Source of the DNA: Rhizobium grahamii CCGE 502 | GTDB taxonomy: Bacteria > Pseudomonadota > Alphaproteobacteria > Rhizobiales > Rhizobiaceae | Length of the DNA: 64,000 nt | Assembly: GCF_000298315.2 (NCBI RefSeq) | Contig: NZ_AEYE02000008.1 | Span: forward strand, 1-64,000 | Reading direction: 5' to 3' | Part shown: piece after piece, positions 26,024 through 35,420 of the stretch | Numbering within the stretch: the first letter of the stretch is position 1 | Layout of the letters: each line of letters starts with the position of its first letter | Program-made: the position numbers and the translations under genes | Notes under the pieces: model-generated | Seen by the model: the letters and a program-made list of their open reading frames with translations, nothing else | Told to the model about the DNA's origin: nothing | Databases searched by the model: none

Positions 26024-26165
26024 GCCAATACCAACTGGTTTCCCCTGACAGCGGCGCTTCAATCCCCTCGGGCGGGATGGCTTCGGCCGCACGATTTCGC
26101 TGGTTTACAACGCCGATTGCGGGGCGTATGCCGCTTGACGGAACCGAACTGAAACTGGACACGAC

Positions 26166-26672
26166 ATGACCGACGCCGTTCTCGTGCGCGACGCCACCGA
26201 AGCCGATCTCCCTATCATCCGCGATATCTACAATCACGCCGTCGAGCACACTACGGCGATCTGGAACGAAACGCTGGTTGACCTCGACAACCGCGTCGAG
26301 TGGTTCAAGGCGCGCAAGGCAAGAGGCTTTCCGGTCATCGTAGCGGAAAAGGATGGCAAGGTCGCAGGCTATGCCTCCTATGGCGATTGGAGGGCCTTCG
26401 ACGGCTACCGCCACACGGTCGAGCACTCGGTCTACGTTGACAGGGATTGCCGCGGTGCCGGCATCGGCGAACTGCTGATGCGGGCGCTGATCGAGCGGGC
26501 GGCCGGGGCCAACATCCACGTGATGATCGCCGGCATCGAGGCGGAGAATGCTGCCTCCATCAAGCTGCATGAAAAGCTGGGATTCCGCGTTGCCGGAACC
26601 TTTTCTGAGGTGGGCACGAAGTTCGGCCGCTGGCTGGATCTGACCTGCATGGAGCTTAGGGTCACGAAGTGA
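26166..26672 (+). CDS. GNAT N-acetyltransferase, phosphinothricin-acetyltransferase-like
   Basis: A 168-residue GNAT enzyme similar to phosphinothricin/methionine-sulfoximine acetyltransferases: VRDATEADLPIIRDIYNHAV at the start, the acetyl-CoA loop DRDCRGAGIGELLMRALIE, and the C-terminal block NAASIKLHEKLGFRVAGTFSEVGTKFGRWLDL. The natural substrate of such chromosomal copies is often methionine sulfone or sulfoximine rather than the herbicide. It shares a GTGA overlap with the following kinase gene, so the two are translationally coupled. Confidence 0.88.
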   Translation: MTDAVLVRDATEADLPIIRDIYNHAVEHTTAIWNETLVDLDNRVEWFKARKARGFPVIVAEKDGKVAGYASYGDWRAFDGYRHTVEHSVYVDRDCRGAGIGELLMRALIERAAGANIHVMIAGIEAENAASIKLHEKLGFRVAGTFSEVGTKFGRWLDLTCMELRVTK

Positions 26673-27163
26673 GCCTCATCGTTCTCACTGGCGCTTCCGG
26701 ATCGGGCAAGACGGCGATCTCCAAGACAATCGCCGACCGGGGTGAGATCGACGTCTACCATTTTGATGACATCGGCGTCCCCCCACTTTCCCGGATGACG
26801 GCCGACTACGGCTCGCCGGCGGGCTGGCAGCGGGCCATGACCTTCAAGTGGTTTGAGAGCCTCGCGGAGGCTCAGCACGACGGCCGCAATCAGCTGCTCG
26901 AGGGCCAGATGCGCCTTGCTTTTCTCGAAGAGGCGGCGACGGCAACGGGCATTGCCTATTTGCCGCTGCTTATCGATTGCGATGACGAAACACGAACGCA
27001 TCGCCTGTCGGTCGAGCGCCGGCAGCCGGAGCTTGCCAACGCCGAAATGATGATCTGGGCGACCTTCCTCCGCCGCGAGGCCTTGGCGAAAAAATGCGCA
27101 ACATTGGATACATCGCGCCTGTCGCTGGATGAAAGCGTCCGCGCGGTCGTCGAACGCTTCTAG
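26669..27163 (+). CDS. P-loop ATP-binding kinase-like protein
   Basis: A 164-residue P-loop protein starting MSLIVLTGASGSGKTAISKT (Walker A GASGSGKT). The DxxGVP-like stretch HFDDIGVPPLSRM and LLIDCDDETRTHRLSVERR (an Arg-rich lid) suggest a small nucleoside- or metabolite-kinase fold. The substrate is not identified. The start is a GTG at 26669 that overlaps the stop of the acetyltransferase gene, giving a coupled pair. It ends 34 bases from the convergent msrB gene. Confidence 0.8.
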   Translation: MSLIVLTGASGSGKTAISKTIADRGEIDVYHFDDIGVPPLSRMTADYGSPAGWQRAMTFKWFESLAEAQHDGRNQLLEGQMRLAFLEEAATATGIAYLPLLIDCDDETRTHRLSVERRQPELANAEMMIWATFLRREALAKKCATLDTSRLSLDESVRAVVERF

Positions 27164-27197
27164 GACGGTCAGTGGCGGCGGACCCTCGGACGGCGCC

Positions 27198-27608
27198 TTA
27201 TTTTTCCGGCTCGAACACCATCGCATGGCCATTGATGCAGTAGCGCAGGCCGGTCGGCGGCGGGCCGTCGGGAAAAACGTGGCCCAAATGGGCATCGCAG
27301 GTGCCGCAGCGGATTTCCGTGCGGACCATTCCGTAGGTCGTGTCGCGATGTTCGGTTACAGCGTCGGGTGAGACCGCTTCGAAATAGCTCGGCCATCCGC
27401 AACCAGCATCAAACTTCGTGTCCGAGCGGAACAGCGGTGAATTGCAGCCGACACAGCGGTAGAGGCCGGTTTCGAACGAATCCCAGTAGGGGCCGGTGAA
27501 GGCACGCTCGGTGCCATGCTGCCGGGTGATCCGGTATTGCTCGGGCGTCAGCTGTTCCTTCCATTCCGCGTCGGTCTTGTGAACTTTGGCGATTGTCGTA
27601 TCGGCCAT
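27198..27608 (-). CDS. msrB: Peptide-methionine (R)-S-oxide reductase
   Basis: MsrB repairs oxidised methionine (R-sulfoxide form) in proteins. The 136-residue protein has the two zinc CxxC pairs (CVGC and CGTC), the substrate block [11 protein letters not shown], the [10 protein letters not shown] motif and the catalytic cysteine in RYCINGHAM. The ATG at 27608 with AAAGGA is preferred; an in-frame ATG at 27641 would add 11 residues. There is no signal peptide, so it is cytoplasmic. Confidence 0.95.
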   Translation of the reverse strand: MADTTIAKVHKTDAEWKEQLTPEQYRITRQHGTERAFTGPYWDSFETGLYRCVGCNSPLFRSDTKFDAGCGWPSYFEAVSPDAVTEHRDTTYGMVRTEIRCGTCDAHLGHVFPDGPPPTGLRYCINGHAMVFEPEK

Positions 27609-27997
27609 GGCTTGTTCCTTTCGTGCCGGGGGGTACGGCATGGTTTTTTCGCCAGCAATGTGGTGCGGAATGCCGGATGGATCAAGGGGATGCGGATCAG
27701 CGTGAGGCGGCACCCGGCCTAGCGAAACGGCAATCCCTTTGTTGTGTTTAAGAAGGCCGGTCGTGCGCGAAGGTGTAAAGCGTCCCGTACCTTCCAGGGT
27801 GAAATCGCTTCAACAAATGCCTCGATGACGCTCGAAGCGATGTCTATCGACACGGATGACCGGTTCCCTGTGAGTATCCACCGCTGGCGGTTGCTCCCGA
27901 GCGAACAAGACTTGTGACCGCGCTTCTGTTCTCGTACACCTGACAGAACTTCCGGCGTTCGCCGGCTCCACGAAGCATTGCCAGCAGGGGAGGGCAC
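27609..27997. other. Divergent promoter region of msrB and the mrp operon
   Basis: A 389-base gap between divergent genes that must contain both promoters. No small gene, riboswitch or clear dyad was found. GGGGAGGG just before 27998 is the mrpA ribosome binding site. Confidence 0.5.
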
Positions 27998-30376
27998 ATG
28001 GCCGGTGTCACGGCTTTGACATTTGCGGCCTTGTGTCTGCCACTTCTCGGCGCCGTCCTTGCTCCCTTTGCTGTCCGCGTCTTTGGTGCAAACGCCGCCT
28101 GGCCATTGGCACTCGTGCCATTGCTTGCCTTTGTGCACTTCGCCAGCCTGCTGCCCGTCATAGCAGGCGGCGAGGTGATAACAGGTGGCTATGCCTGGGT
28201 GCCGAGCTTCGACCTCCGCTTTTCCTGGCTGCTCGACGGTCTTTCGCTGACGTTCGCGCTGCTGATTACCGGGATCGGCACGTTGATCGTCCTTTACGCT
28301 GGTGGTTACCTCAAGGGGCACCCGGATCAGGGGCGTTTCTTCTCCTTTATCTTCCTGTTCATGGGCGCCATGCTCGGCCTCGTCGTCTCGGACAGCCTGC
28401 TGATGCTCTTCATCTTCTGGGAGCTGACGTCGATCACGTCCTTCCTCTTGATCGGCTTCGACCACGAGCGCGAGGCTGCCCGTCGCGCCGCCCTGCAGGC
28501 GCTCGTCGTCACCGGCGGCGGCGGCCTCCTGCTGCTGGCAGGCCTGCTCCTGATCTGGAGCACAACAAACGCGACTGATCTCTCGACGCTGCTTCAGTCC
28601 GGCGATCTCTTGCGCGCCAATCCATACTATCTGGCGATCCTAATCCTTATCCTCTGCGGCGCTTTCACCAAATCAGCGCAGTTCCCGTTTCACTTCTGGC
28701 TGCCGAACGCGATGGAGGCGCCGACGCCAGTCTCGGCCTACCTGCACTCGGCAACAATGGTGAAGGCGGGCGTCTATCTGCTGATGCGGTTCAATCCCGT
28801 GATGGGCGGGACACCGGCCTGGGAAACCTTGTTGCCGCTCTTCGGTGGCGTGACGCTGATCGTCGGCACACTGCTTGCAATCCGCCAGACCGACCTCAAG
28901 CTGCAACTCGCCTACACGACCGTTTCGTCGCTTGGCCTTCTCGTGCTGCTGACCGGCTTCGGCGCGCCCTATGCCATCGAGGCGGCGGCGCTCTACCTCG
29001 TGGCGCATTCCCTCTTCAAGGGTGCGCTGTTCATGGTTGCCGGCATCATCGACCATGAGACCGGCACGCGCGACATCACCAAACTGCGCGGCTTGAGGAC
29101 GGCGATGCCGCTGACCTTTGCGGCTGCACTTGCCGCGGCGATTTCCATGGGTGGCCTGCCGCCGTTCTTCGGCTTCCTCGCCAAGGAAGAAATCTACGCC
29201 GCGCTGGCACATCCGGACCCGCGATCGATCGCCTTTACGCTGGTTGCGGTGGCAGGCAATACGCTGATGTTCGCGGTCGGCTTCGCCGTGGCGCTGAAGC
29301 CGTTCCTCGGGCCAGTCCTTGCAACGCCCAAGCACCCGCACGAGGCACCGCCGTTGCTGTGGGTCGGTCCCGTCGTGCTGGCGCTCTTGGGCCTGGTCGG
29401 TGCGGTGTTTTCCGCAACGGCGCATCACTACATCTCGTCTCCGACGGCGTCCGCTATTCGTGGATCGTCGAGCGTGATCGAGATTTCTCTGATCCCGCAT
29501 GTCGGCGTGCCGCTGCTTCTGTCCGCTCTTACGATTGCGCTCGGCACGCTCGTTTATTGGCGGATAGACGAGGCGCGTCTGGCCATGGCGACGATATTGC
29601 CCAGGCTCGGCCCGGGACCGGATCGTGGCTTCGACTACTTCATTGTCGGCCTGATCAGATTGTCTGTGCGCGTAACGCGGTTCGTCCAGCCGGGGCGACT
29701 TGAACTCTATATCACCTGCACCTTCCTCTGCGTCGCCGCGATCCTGCTCGTTCCACTCTGGCTCTACGGCGAAATGCCGGCGCTGCCGGTCTGGCCGCAT
29801 CAGGTCCAGATCCACGAATGGGCCATCTTCCTGCTCGCCGTTCTTGGCCTCCTCAGCGTCGTCATTGCGCGTGACCGCCTGACGGCGATCGTCTCGCTCG
29901 GCATCCAGGGCTTCTCGGTCGCCATCATCTTCCTGCTGTTCGGCGCGCCGGATCTTTCCTTCACGCAGTTCATGGTGGAGACCCTGTCGGTCGTCATTCT
30001 GGCGCTGGTCATGACGCGCCTTCAATTGTCGCCCATCGATCGACGACCGCTTGGTCAGAAGATATTGGATGGCTGCATCGGGATTGCCTGCGGTTCTGGC
30101 TTCGCCCTGCTTCTGATGAAAGCCACGCAAGGGCCCTTCAACAATGCGCTGACGGAGTTCTTCAACACTTACTCGAAGACCATCGCGCACGGCGCCAACG
30201 TCGTGAACGTCATCATCGTCGATTTTCGCGGCACCGACACGCTCGGCGAGATCGCCGTCGTTGCCATCACAGGCCTCGCGATCCTCGCCCTCATTCGCAT
30301 CCGCGCGCAGACCGAGCGCAAGCTTGCGGAAAACGATCCCGATGCGCCCGAGGATTTGGGAGTCGAGCGCCCATGA
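27998..30376 (+). CDS. mrpA: Na+(K+)/H+ antiporter subunit A (MrpA/PhaA)
   Basis: The 792-residue large subunit of the multi-subunit cation/proton antiporter, related to NuoL. Conserved NuoL-like blocks are [58 protein letters not shown] (lysines on the proton path) and [14 protein letters not shown]. The C-terminal quarter ([25 protein letters not shown]-like, then the MNHB-like [18 protein letters not shown]) is the MrpA extension. In Sinorhizobium the pha system exports K+ or Na+ for pH adaptation and is needed for nodule invasion in one copy. It is the first gene of a seven-gene operon with 4-base overlaps. Confidence 0.95.
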   Translation: MAGVTALTFAALCLPLLGAVLAPFAVRVFGANAAWPLALVPLLAFVHFASLLPVIAGGEVITGGYAWVPSFDLRFSWLLDGLSLTFALLITGIGTLIVLYAGGYLKGHPDQGRFFSFIFLFMGAMLGLVVSDSLLMLFIFWELTSITSFLLIGFDHEREAARRAALQALVVTGGGGLLLLAGLLLIWSTTNATDLSTLLQSGDLLRANPYYLAILILILCGAFTKSAQFPFHFWLPNAMEAPTPVSAYLHSATMVKAGVYLLMRFNPVMGGTPAWETLLPLFGGVTLIVGTLLAIRQTDLKLQLAYTTVSSLGLLVLLTGFGAPYAIEAAALYLVAHSLFKGALFMVAGIIDHETGTRDITKLRGLRTAMPLTFAAALAAAISMGGLPPFFGFLAKEEIYAALAHPDPRSIAFTLVAVAGNTLMFAVGFAVALKPFLGPVLATPKHPHEAPPLLWVGPVVLALLGLVGAVFSATAHHYISSPTASAIRGSSSVIEISLIPHVGVPLLLSALTIALGTLVYWRIDEARLAMATILPRLGPGPDRGFDYFIVGLIRLSVRVTRFVQPGRLELYITCTFLCVAAILLVPLWLYGEMPALPVWPHQVQIHEWAIFLLAVLGLLSVVIARDRLTAIVSLGIQGFSVAIIFLLFGAPDLSFTQFMVETLSVVILALVMTRLQLSPIDRRPLGQKILDGCIGIACGSGFALLLMKATQGPFNNALTEFFNTYSKTIAHGANVVNVIIVDFRGTDTLGEIAVVAITGLAILALIRIRAQTERKLAENDPDAPEDLGVERP

Positions 30377-30792
30377 ATACGCTGATCTTCCGGACCATCG
30401 CTCCGGTGCTGACAGCTCTGATGCTGTTGTTTTCCGTCTTCGTTCTGCTGCGTGGCCACAACGAGCCGGGCGGTGGCTTTATCGGCGGGCTGATTGCGGC
30501 CTCTGCACTGGCGATCTTCGGCATTGCCCGCGGCGTCGGTGCCGTGCGCCGCGCCATCATCTTCCATCCGCTGTCGATCGCGGGCACCGGTCTTCTTATG
30601 GCGACTTGTGCCGGCCTGCTGTCGATCGTCTTTTCCGTACCGTTCATGACCGGGCTGTGGATCTATCCGGAGATCGCAGGCGTCGAGGTGCCGCTCTCGA
30701 CCGTCATGCTGTTTGATATCGGTGTCTACCTGGTGGTTGTCGGTGCCATCACCTCGATCGCGTTGGCGCTTGAAGAAAGGGAGGTCGAGTGA
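30373..30792 (+). CDS. mrpB: Na+(K+)/H+ antiporter subunit B (MrpB)
   Basis: A 139-residue, four-helix membrane protein of the MnhB family: [20 protein letters not shown], then the conserved [20 protein letters not shown] and [18 protein letters not shown]. It overlaps mrpA by 4 bases (ATGA) and mrpC by 4. Here A and B are separate genes rather than an AB fusion. It acts in the inner membrane as part of the seven-subunit antiporter. Confidence 0.95.
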   Translation: MNTLIFRTIAPVLTALMLLFSVFVLLRGHNEPGGGFIGGLIAASALAIFGIARGVGAVRRAIIFHPLSIAGTGLLMATCAGLLSIVFSVPFMTGLWIYPEIAGVEVPLSTVMLFDIGVYLVVVGAITSIALALEEREVE

Positions 30793-31169
30793 TGGAGCCG
30801 CTGTTTGCGATCCTCGTCGGCCTGTTCTTCGCCGGCGCGATCTATCTGATGCTGTCGAAATTCTCGATCCGCATCATGCTCGGTATCGCCATCCTCGGCA
30901 ACGCGGTGAACCTGTTGCTGTTTACCGCCGGACGATTGACGCGCGAGGTGCCGCCAATCATCCCGGCAAACCTCGATACGCTCCCCGACGGCGCCGCCAA
31001 TCCGCTGCCGCAGGCGCTGATCCTGACGGCGATCGTCATTTCGTTTTCCTTCCTCGCCTTCCTGCTGGTGCTGACCTATCGCGCCTATCAGGATATCGGC
31101 ACCGATAACACCGACGAGATGCGCGTCGCCGAGCCCGTCGATCCACCGCTGCCGCCGATGGGGTATTAG
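30789..31169 (+). CDS. mrpC: Na+(K+)/H+ antiporter subunit C (MrpC)
   Basis: A 126-residue NuoK-like subunit with three helices. [22 protein letters not shown] and [14 protein letters not shown] are the family blocks, and [19 protein letters not shown]-like sequence ([19 protein letters not shown]) follows. MrpC starts in a 4-base overlap with mrpB, and its TAG is followed directly by the ATG of mrpD. Confidence 0.95.
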   Translation: MMEPLFAILVGLFFAGAIYLMLSKFSIRIMLGIAILGNAVNLLLFTAGRLTREVPPIIPANLDTLPDGAANPLPQALILTAIVISFSFLAFLLVLTYRAYQDIGTDNTDEMRVAEPVDPPLPPMGY

Positions 31170-32726
31170 ATGGCGGCTCCGGCAAACACGATCACCGATC
31201 TCTCGGCTGCGATGGTCACAGCGCCCGTGCCGTTGGCGAACTGGCTCGTCATTGCACCTGTCGCGCTCTGCATCACGCTTGGCGCCGTGCTGCTGATGAT
31301 GCGCGGCTCGCTGCGGCTGCAGGCGCAGGTCGCCATTCCGGGCCTCGGCGTCCTGGTCTTGCTCGATGCCGCGCTGCTGGCAAAGGTCGTCGCGCATGGT
31401 CCGCTGACCATGGTCATGGGACGCTGGCTTCCCCCCTTCGGCATCGCGTTCACCGTCGATCTCTTCGGCGCGCTGATGGCGCTGACCGCTGCCGTCGCGG
31501 CGTTTGCGGGCGGTCTCTATGCACTGAAGGACGTTACGGAAAGCGGCCGGCGATACGGTTTCTTCCCCTTCCTGCTGCTTCTGATGGCAGGCGTTTCCGG
31601 CGCGTTCCTGACGGGCGACGTCTTCAACCTCTATGTCTGGTTCGAGGTGCTACTCATCTCGTCCTTCGGGATGCTGATTCTCGGCTCGGAGCGCGGGCAG
31701 ATCGACGGGGCGATGAAATATGCGGTGCTGAACCTGATCGGCACGACGCTGTTCCTGATCGCGGTTGGTATCGTCTACGCGGTCTTCGGCACGCTCAACA
31801 TGGCCGATATCGCAGGCAAGGTGGAGAGTGTGCGCGACAGGGCGCCGCTGGTGACGCTGGCGGCGCTCGTTTTGCTCGCCTTCGCCATGAAGGCTGCGGC
31901 CTTTCCCGTCAATTTCTGGCTGCCGGCCTCCTATCATACGCCGCGCATCGTCGTGTCGGCACTGTTTGCCGGTCTGCTGACCAAGGTCGGTGTCTACGCC
32001 CTCATTCGCATCATGGTCATGCTGCTGCCGGTCGAGCGCGAGCAATTGAGCCTGCTGATCGCGGCAACCGGGGCCGCGACCATCGTCGTCGGCGCGCTTG
32101 GTGCACTGGCGCAAGACGATATCCGCAAACTGCTCGGCTACGTCGTCATCTCCGGCATCGGAAACATGCTGGTCGGCATAGCGCTCGGCACGCCCGGCGG
32201 CCTGTCCGGCGCGATTTTTTACGCGCTGCATTCCATGGTCCTGATGACGGCGCTCTATCTCCAGGCCGGGCAGGCTGCCGCCCTTGCCGGCAGTTTTTCT
32301 CTCGCCGGGCTCGGCGGCCTCTACCGTCGCAACAGCGGTTTTGCCGCGATCTCCTTCATTCTCTTCGTGGCCGCGTGCGGATTGCCGCCCTTTTCCGGCT
32401 TCTGGCCGAAGGTGATTTTGGTCAGGGCATCGATCGACGTCGGCGCCTGGTGGCTGGCCGCCGCGATCCTCATCGGCGGCTTCCTGCTGACGGTCGTCTT
32501 CGGGCGCGTCTTCCTGCTCGCCTACTGGCGGCCGGCAGCCGCCCCACAGGCGGCCGCCTCCATCGGCTGGCGGGCGGGACCGCCGCTCATCATCCTGACC
32601 GCCCTTGTCGTCACTTTCGGCATCCTGCCCGAGCAGCTGCTTGATATGGCGCAGGCAGCAGCGACCGGCCTAACGGACCCGACGCCCTATCTTCAGTCAG
32701 TCTTCCCGGGCGGACGGATGCCATGA
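31170..32726 (+). CDS. mrpD: Na+(K+)/H+ antiporter subunit D (MrpD)
   Basis: A 518-residue proton-channel subunit related to NuoM/NuoN. Conserved parts include LYVWFEVLLISSFGMLILG, AFAMKAAAFPVNFWLPASYHTPRIVVSALFAGLLTKVGVYAL (with the key lysines) and LPPFSGFWPKVILVRA. The start directly abuts the mrpC stop, and the end overlaps mrpE by 4 bases. With MrpA it forms the ion and proton translocating core. Confidence 0.95.
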   Translation: MAAPANTITDLSAAMVTAPVPLANWLVIAPVALCITLGAVLLMMRGSLRLQAQVAIPGLGVLVLLDAALLAKVVAHGPLTMVMGRWLPPFGIAFTVDLFGALMALTAAVAAFAGGLYALKDVTESGRRYGFFPFLLLLMAGVSGAFLTGDVFNLYVWFEVLLISSFGMLILGSERGQIDGAMKYAVLNLIGTTLFLIAVGIVYAVFGTLNMADIAGKVESVRDRAPLVTLAALVLLAFAMKAAAFPVNFWLPASYHTPRIVVSALFAGLLTKVGVYALIRIMVMLLPVEREQLSLLIAATGAATIVVGALGALAQDDIRKLLGYVVISGIGNMLVGIALGTPGGLSGAIFYALHSMVLMTALYLQAGQAAALAGSFSLAGLGGLYRRNSGFAAISFILFVAACGLPPFSGFWPKVILVRASIDVGAWWLAAAILIGGFLLTVVFGRVFLLAYWRPAAAPQAAASIGWRAGPPLIILTALVVTFGILPEQLLDMAQAAATGLTDPTPYLQSVFPGGRMP

Positions 32727-33196
32727 TTGCACTGCTGTTGAACGTCCTCTTGGCCATCGCCTGGGCTACCGTCACCGGCAGCGCTTCGCCGCACAATCTC
32801 CTGTTCGGTTTCATGGTGGCCGCCTTGTGCCTGTCCGTGGTCCGCGAACCCTATGGCAGCCGGGGATACCTTCGCCGCTCGCGGTCGATCGTGCTCCTCG
32901 GCCTGCTGTTTCTGAAGGAATTGGCGCACTCGGCCTTGAAGGTCGCCGTCACGGTGCTGACGCCCAACATGCGGCTGCAGCCCGGCATTTTTGCCTTTCC
33001 GCTCACCGTCGACCGCGATTTCGAGATCACGCTTCTCGCCAACATGATTACGCTGACACCGGGTACGCTGTCCGTCGATGTGTCAGACGACCGCAAGACG
33101 TTATACGTCCACGCGCTGGACTGCTCCGATCCGGAGGGAACCAAGCACGACATCGCCAACGGTTTTGAGCGGCGGATCCTGGAGGCATTCCGATGA
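32723..33196 (+). CDS. mrpE: Na+(K+)/H+ antiporter subunit E (MrpE)
   Basis: A 157-residue MnhE-family subunit: NVLLAIAWATVTG and NLLFGFMVAALCLSVV in the N-terminal helices, then the soluble part with TLLANMITLTPGTLSVDVSDD (ITLTPGT is the family hallmark) and YVHALDC. It overlaps mrpD and mrpF by 4 bases each, indicating tight translational coupling. Confidence 0.95.
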   Translation: MIALLLNVLLAIAWATVTGSASPHNLLFGFMVAALCLSVVREPYGSRGYLRRSRSIVLLGLLFLKELAHSALKVAVTVLTPNMRLQPGIFAFPLTVDRDFEITLLANMITLTPGTLSVDVSDDRKTLYVHALDCSDPEGTKHDIANGFERRILEAFR

Positions 33197-33570
33197 TCTC
33201 GCCGCTAGCCATCATTTCTGCAGCCGCCGCGATCGCTCTCGTCATCCTCGGCATTGCCTTTCTTTTGGCGGGCTGGCGGGTGGTTGCCGGCCCGACACTG
33301 CCCGATCGAATCCTGGCTCTCGACACGCTCTCGGGCACGGCGATCGGCTTCATCGCTGTATTGGCGGTCAAGACCGGCTTCAGCCTCTACATCGACATCG
33401 CCATCTCGCTAGGTCTGGTCGGCTTTCTGGCGACGGTCGCCTTTGCGCGTTTCGTGATGTCTCGCGGCACTGTTGCAGAACGGCACAGCGAAAAAACGGC
33501 ACGTGCCCCGAAAAAGCCCCAAGTAGCAGCCAAACGCAGCCGCGCAAACGGAAGAAAGGGTAGGGCATGA
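33193..33570 (+). CDS. mrpF: Na+(K+)/H+ antiporter subunit F (MrpF)
   Basis: A 125-residue subunit with three helices. [25 protein letters not shown] is the family signature, followed by [25 protein letters not shown]. It has a longer than usual, strongly basic C-terminal tail (about 35 residues, Lys/Arg/Ala-rich, ending NGRKGRA), which should lie in the cytoplasm. It overlaps mrpE and mrpG by 4 bases. Confidence 0.94.
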   Translation: MISPLAIISAAAAIALVILGIAFLLAGWRVVAGPTLPDRILALDTLSGTAIGFIAVLAVKTGFSLYIDIAISLGLVGFLATVAFARFVMSRGTVAERHSEKTARAPKKPQVAAKRSRANGRKGRA

Positions 33571-33899
33571 TGGACTATGCGGTAGCACTTGCCGTCACAT
33601 TCCTGCTGCTTGCCGGCTCCTCTTTCGCACTTGTCGCCGCTCTCGGCATCGTGCGCCTGCCTGACCTCTATACGCGGATGCATGCCGCTTCCAAGGCTGG
33701 AACGGTCGGTTCCGGCATGCTGCTGGTTGCTGCGGGGATCGCCTCGGGCGAGGTTGCAGTCTTTGCGCGAGCGCTGGCCGGTTTCGTCTTTTTTCTGTTA
33801 ACGGCACCGGTCGCCGCACATCTTCTGGCGAAGGCAGCACATCAAACAGGGTACCGTCTTGGGCCTCAATCGGTGCGTGATGATCTAGTTGAAAGATGA
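33567..33899 (+). CDS. mrpG: Na+(K+)/H+ antiporter subunit G (MrpG)
   Basis: A 110-residue MnhG-family subunit with three helices. [29 protein letters not shown] is the family signature and [23 protein letters not shown] follows. It closes the antiporter operon. No GC hairpin with a T-run follows immediately; transcription then enters an AT-rich 443-base gap before mucR. Confidence 0.95.
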   Translation: MMDYAVALAVTFLLLAGSSFALVAALGIVRLPDLYTRMHAASKAGTVGSGMLLVAAGIASGEVAVFARALAGFVFFLLTAPVAAHLLAKAAHQTGYRLGPQSVRDDLVER

Positions 33900-34342
33900 G
33901 AGCGCTTCCGATTCAGTATTTTAAGTTGATTTTTGCACCCTTTTGCAGATTTCTTAATGGTTAATGTTTGGGTCTTGTGCAGACAATTCTTGCGAGTTGG
34001 GCATTTTTCGGTAGATATATACGAAATAATAATTGGCGTTTTCGCAAAACGGTGATATTTGGATGTCCAAGTAGAGTTCTGATATTGAATTAGAATCACG
34101 TTGCTTATTTCCTCGTTGGCTTTGCATTTCACTGTTTAATTGAGGAAGTAGCCTGCGTGACAACGTACTAATTCGAAATCGGGCAGTATAAGAAACGGGT
34201 TTCGGCCTCAGGAATCTAGGGGTGGATTTCAGTTTTTCGAAACAGGTAGCCGTAGCCTGAGTTTTTTGCTGTTGGCTCTACGATGACGGTCTTGGCTGAC
34301 GAGGCTTGGACCTTTGGAGCATTGAAACAGGAGAAACGTATT
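33900..34342. other. AT-rich regulatory region upstream of mucR
   Basis: This 443-base gap is clearly more AT-rich than the surrounding DNA and contains no convincing gene. Ros/MucR proteins bind AT-rich DNA with little strict consensus and repress their own promoters, so this is the expected autoregulatory region. A short dyad CGTTTT-CGC-AAAACG lies at 34037-34051. The short frames running through it lack ribosome binding sites. Confidence 0.6.
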
Positions 34343-34774
34343 ATGACGGATACTGCAGCCGGTAGCGGGCCGGAATTGCTGGTGGAGCTTACCGCAGATA
34401 TTGTTGCCGCCTATGTCAGCAATCATGTGGTCCCAGTTGGCGATCTGGCTAACCTGATCTCGGACGTGCATTCAGCACTGAGCAATACGTCGGCGCCAAC
34501 ACCTGCAACGGCCATTGTCGAAAAGCAGAAGCCGGCGGTATCAGTGCGTAAGTCTGTTCAGGATGAGCAGATCACCTGCCTGGAATGCGGCGGCAACTTC
34601 AAGTCGCTGAAGCGTCACCTGATGACCCACCATAGCCTGTCGCCCGAAGAGTACCGCGAAAAGTGGGAACTTCCTGTCGATTACCCGATGGTAGCTCCAG
34701 CCTATGCTGAAGCGCGTTCGCGCCTCGCAAAGGAAATGGGTCTCGGCCAGCGCCGCAAGCGCGGCCGCGTCTGA
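34343..34774 (+). CDS. mucR: MucR/Ros family zinc-finger transcriptional regulator
   Basis: A 143-residue Ros/MucR protein, the standard length. The N-terminal oligomerisation part is [20 protein letters not shown]. The single C2H2-type finger is C79-x2-C82-x9-H92-x3-H96 in [22 protein letters not shown] basic tail (GQRRKRGRV) ends it. In rhizobia it controls exopolysaccharide, motility and symbiosis genes; in Caulobacter, MucR opposes CtrA-activated promoters of the cell cycle. CAGGAG precedes the ATG. The gene ends at a strong intrinsic terminator, and the GafY/GafZ-like pair follows. Confidence 0.96.
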   Translation: MTDTAAGSGPELLVELTADIVAAYVSNHVVPVGDLANLISDVHSALSNTSAPTPATAIVEKQKPAVSVRKSVQDEQITCLECGGNFKSLKRHLMTHHSLSPEEYREKWELPVDYPMVAPAYAEARSRLAKEMGLGQRRKRGRV

Positions 34775-34805
34775 TCGTTGCCAAGGATTGATTTGATCCT
34801 GTAGA

Positions 34806-34827
34806 GCCGGGCGGAAGCCCGGCTTTT
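34806..34827 (+). terminator. Intrinsic terminator of mucR
   Basis: A perfect 7-bp stem, GCCGGGC (34806-34812) and GCCCGGC (34817-34823), with a GGAA loop, followed by TTTTGTGTTTTT. It lies 32 bases after the mucR stop. Its 3' half and T-rich tail (CCCGGCTTTTGTGTTT) are almost identical to those of the terminator in the GTA leader at 53786-53810. Confidence 0.92.
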
Positions 34828-34852
34828 GTGTTTTTGGGATCGGAATGAATGT

Positions 34853-34865
34853 GGAAAATAATCCT
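34853..34865 (+). promoter_or_regulatory. 13-base motif shared with the GTA promoter
   Basis: GGAAAATAATCCT here is identical to 53682-53694, just upstream of the GTA leader promoter. It lies 127 bases before the start of the DnaA-HTH gene. Two such perfect matches in the two gaps expected to be under common control make it a candidate binding site for the GafY-like protein or a co-factor. The role is inference only. Confidence 0.4.
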
Positions 34866-34991
34866 ATTCATTTCCGCCTCTTAAGGAAATTGACGAGGAG
34901 GATCAACAGAAAGTTGCAGAGGAGCGCTTTTGTTCGTCCTCATTGCCGTGTAGGATGTATGAATTAATTCCTATTTTGTGGGAGTGTTCAT

Positions 34992-35420
34992 ATGCCGATT
35001 GCCAATTTCACTTTGCCGGGCGCTTCTGCGCCGTCCTTCCCCGAGGCGATAACAAGTCAAAGCGCTTCCGGTTTCGTTCCCCCTCCCGCAACGGTGCCGG
35101 TCCGCATTGTCTGCCGCATCTGCGCCCAGATCACCACCGAGATGGTCATGCTTGCCAGCCATCGCATCCAGATGCGTCGGGATCGCCGCCGCACGCTCTG
35201 CCATATCAGGCAGATCGCCATGTATGTTTGCCACGTCGCCCTTCAGATCCCCCTTTGCGAGATCGCGAAAGCCTTCGGACGCGACCGCACGACGGTCGGT
35301 CATGCCTGCCACGTGGTCGAGGATCGTCGTGATGATCCGGCGTTCGACGAATTCGTCGCGGTCGTCGAACGGACGATCGTTTCTGTTTTCCGATCGAATG
35401 GAGTGTTTGGAAATGAGTGA
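34992..35420 (+). CDS. DnaA-domain-IV-like HTH protein, candidate GTA activator (GafY-like)
   Basis: A 142-residue protein. Residues 1-45 are low in recognisable structure. Residues about 65-125 resemble the DNA-binding domain IV of DnaA: RRTLCHIRQIAMYVCHVALQ, then FGRDRTTVGHACHVVEDRRD, close to the DnaA signature FGxRDHTTVxHA. There is no AAA+ domain, so it is not an initiator. The next gene, a DUF6456 protein, overlaps its stop by 8 bases. From memory, this pairing corresponds to the two halves of the Rhodobacter GTA activator GafA and to GafY and GafZ of Caulobacter, where GafY binds the GTA promoter. A GTA head module lies 18 kb downstream. The HTH assignment is firm; the GTA role is inferred. 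Confidence 0.75.
   Translation: MPIANFTLPGASAPSFPEAITSQSASGFVPPPATVPVRIVCRICAQITTEMVMLASHRIQMRRDRRRTLCHIRQIAMYVCHVALQIPLCEIAKAFGRDRTTVGHACHVVEDRRDDPAFDEFVAVVERTIVSVFRSNGVFGNE

Noticed and set aside
28673-30190. 505-codon minus-strand frame opposite mrpA
   Set aside because: Charged, Arg/His/Gln-rich product typical of antisense of a membrane protein gene; mrpA is certain.
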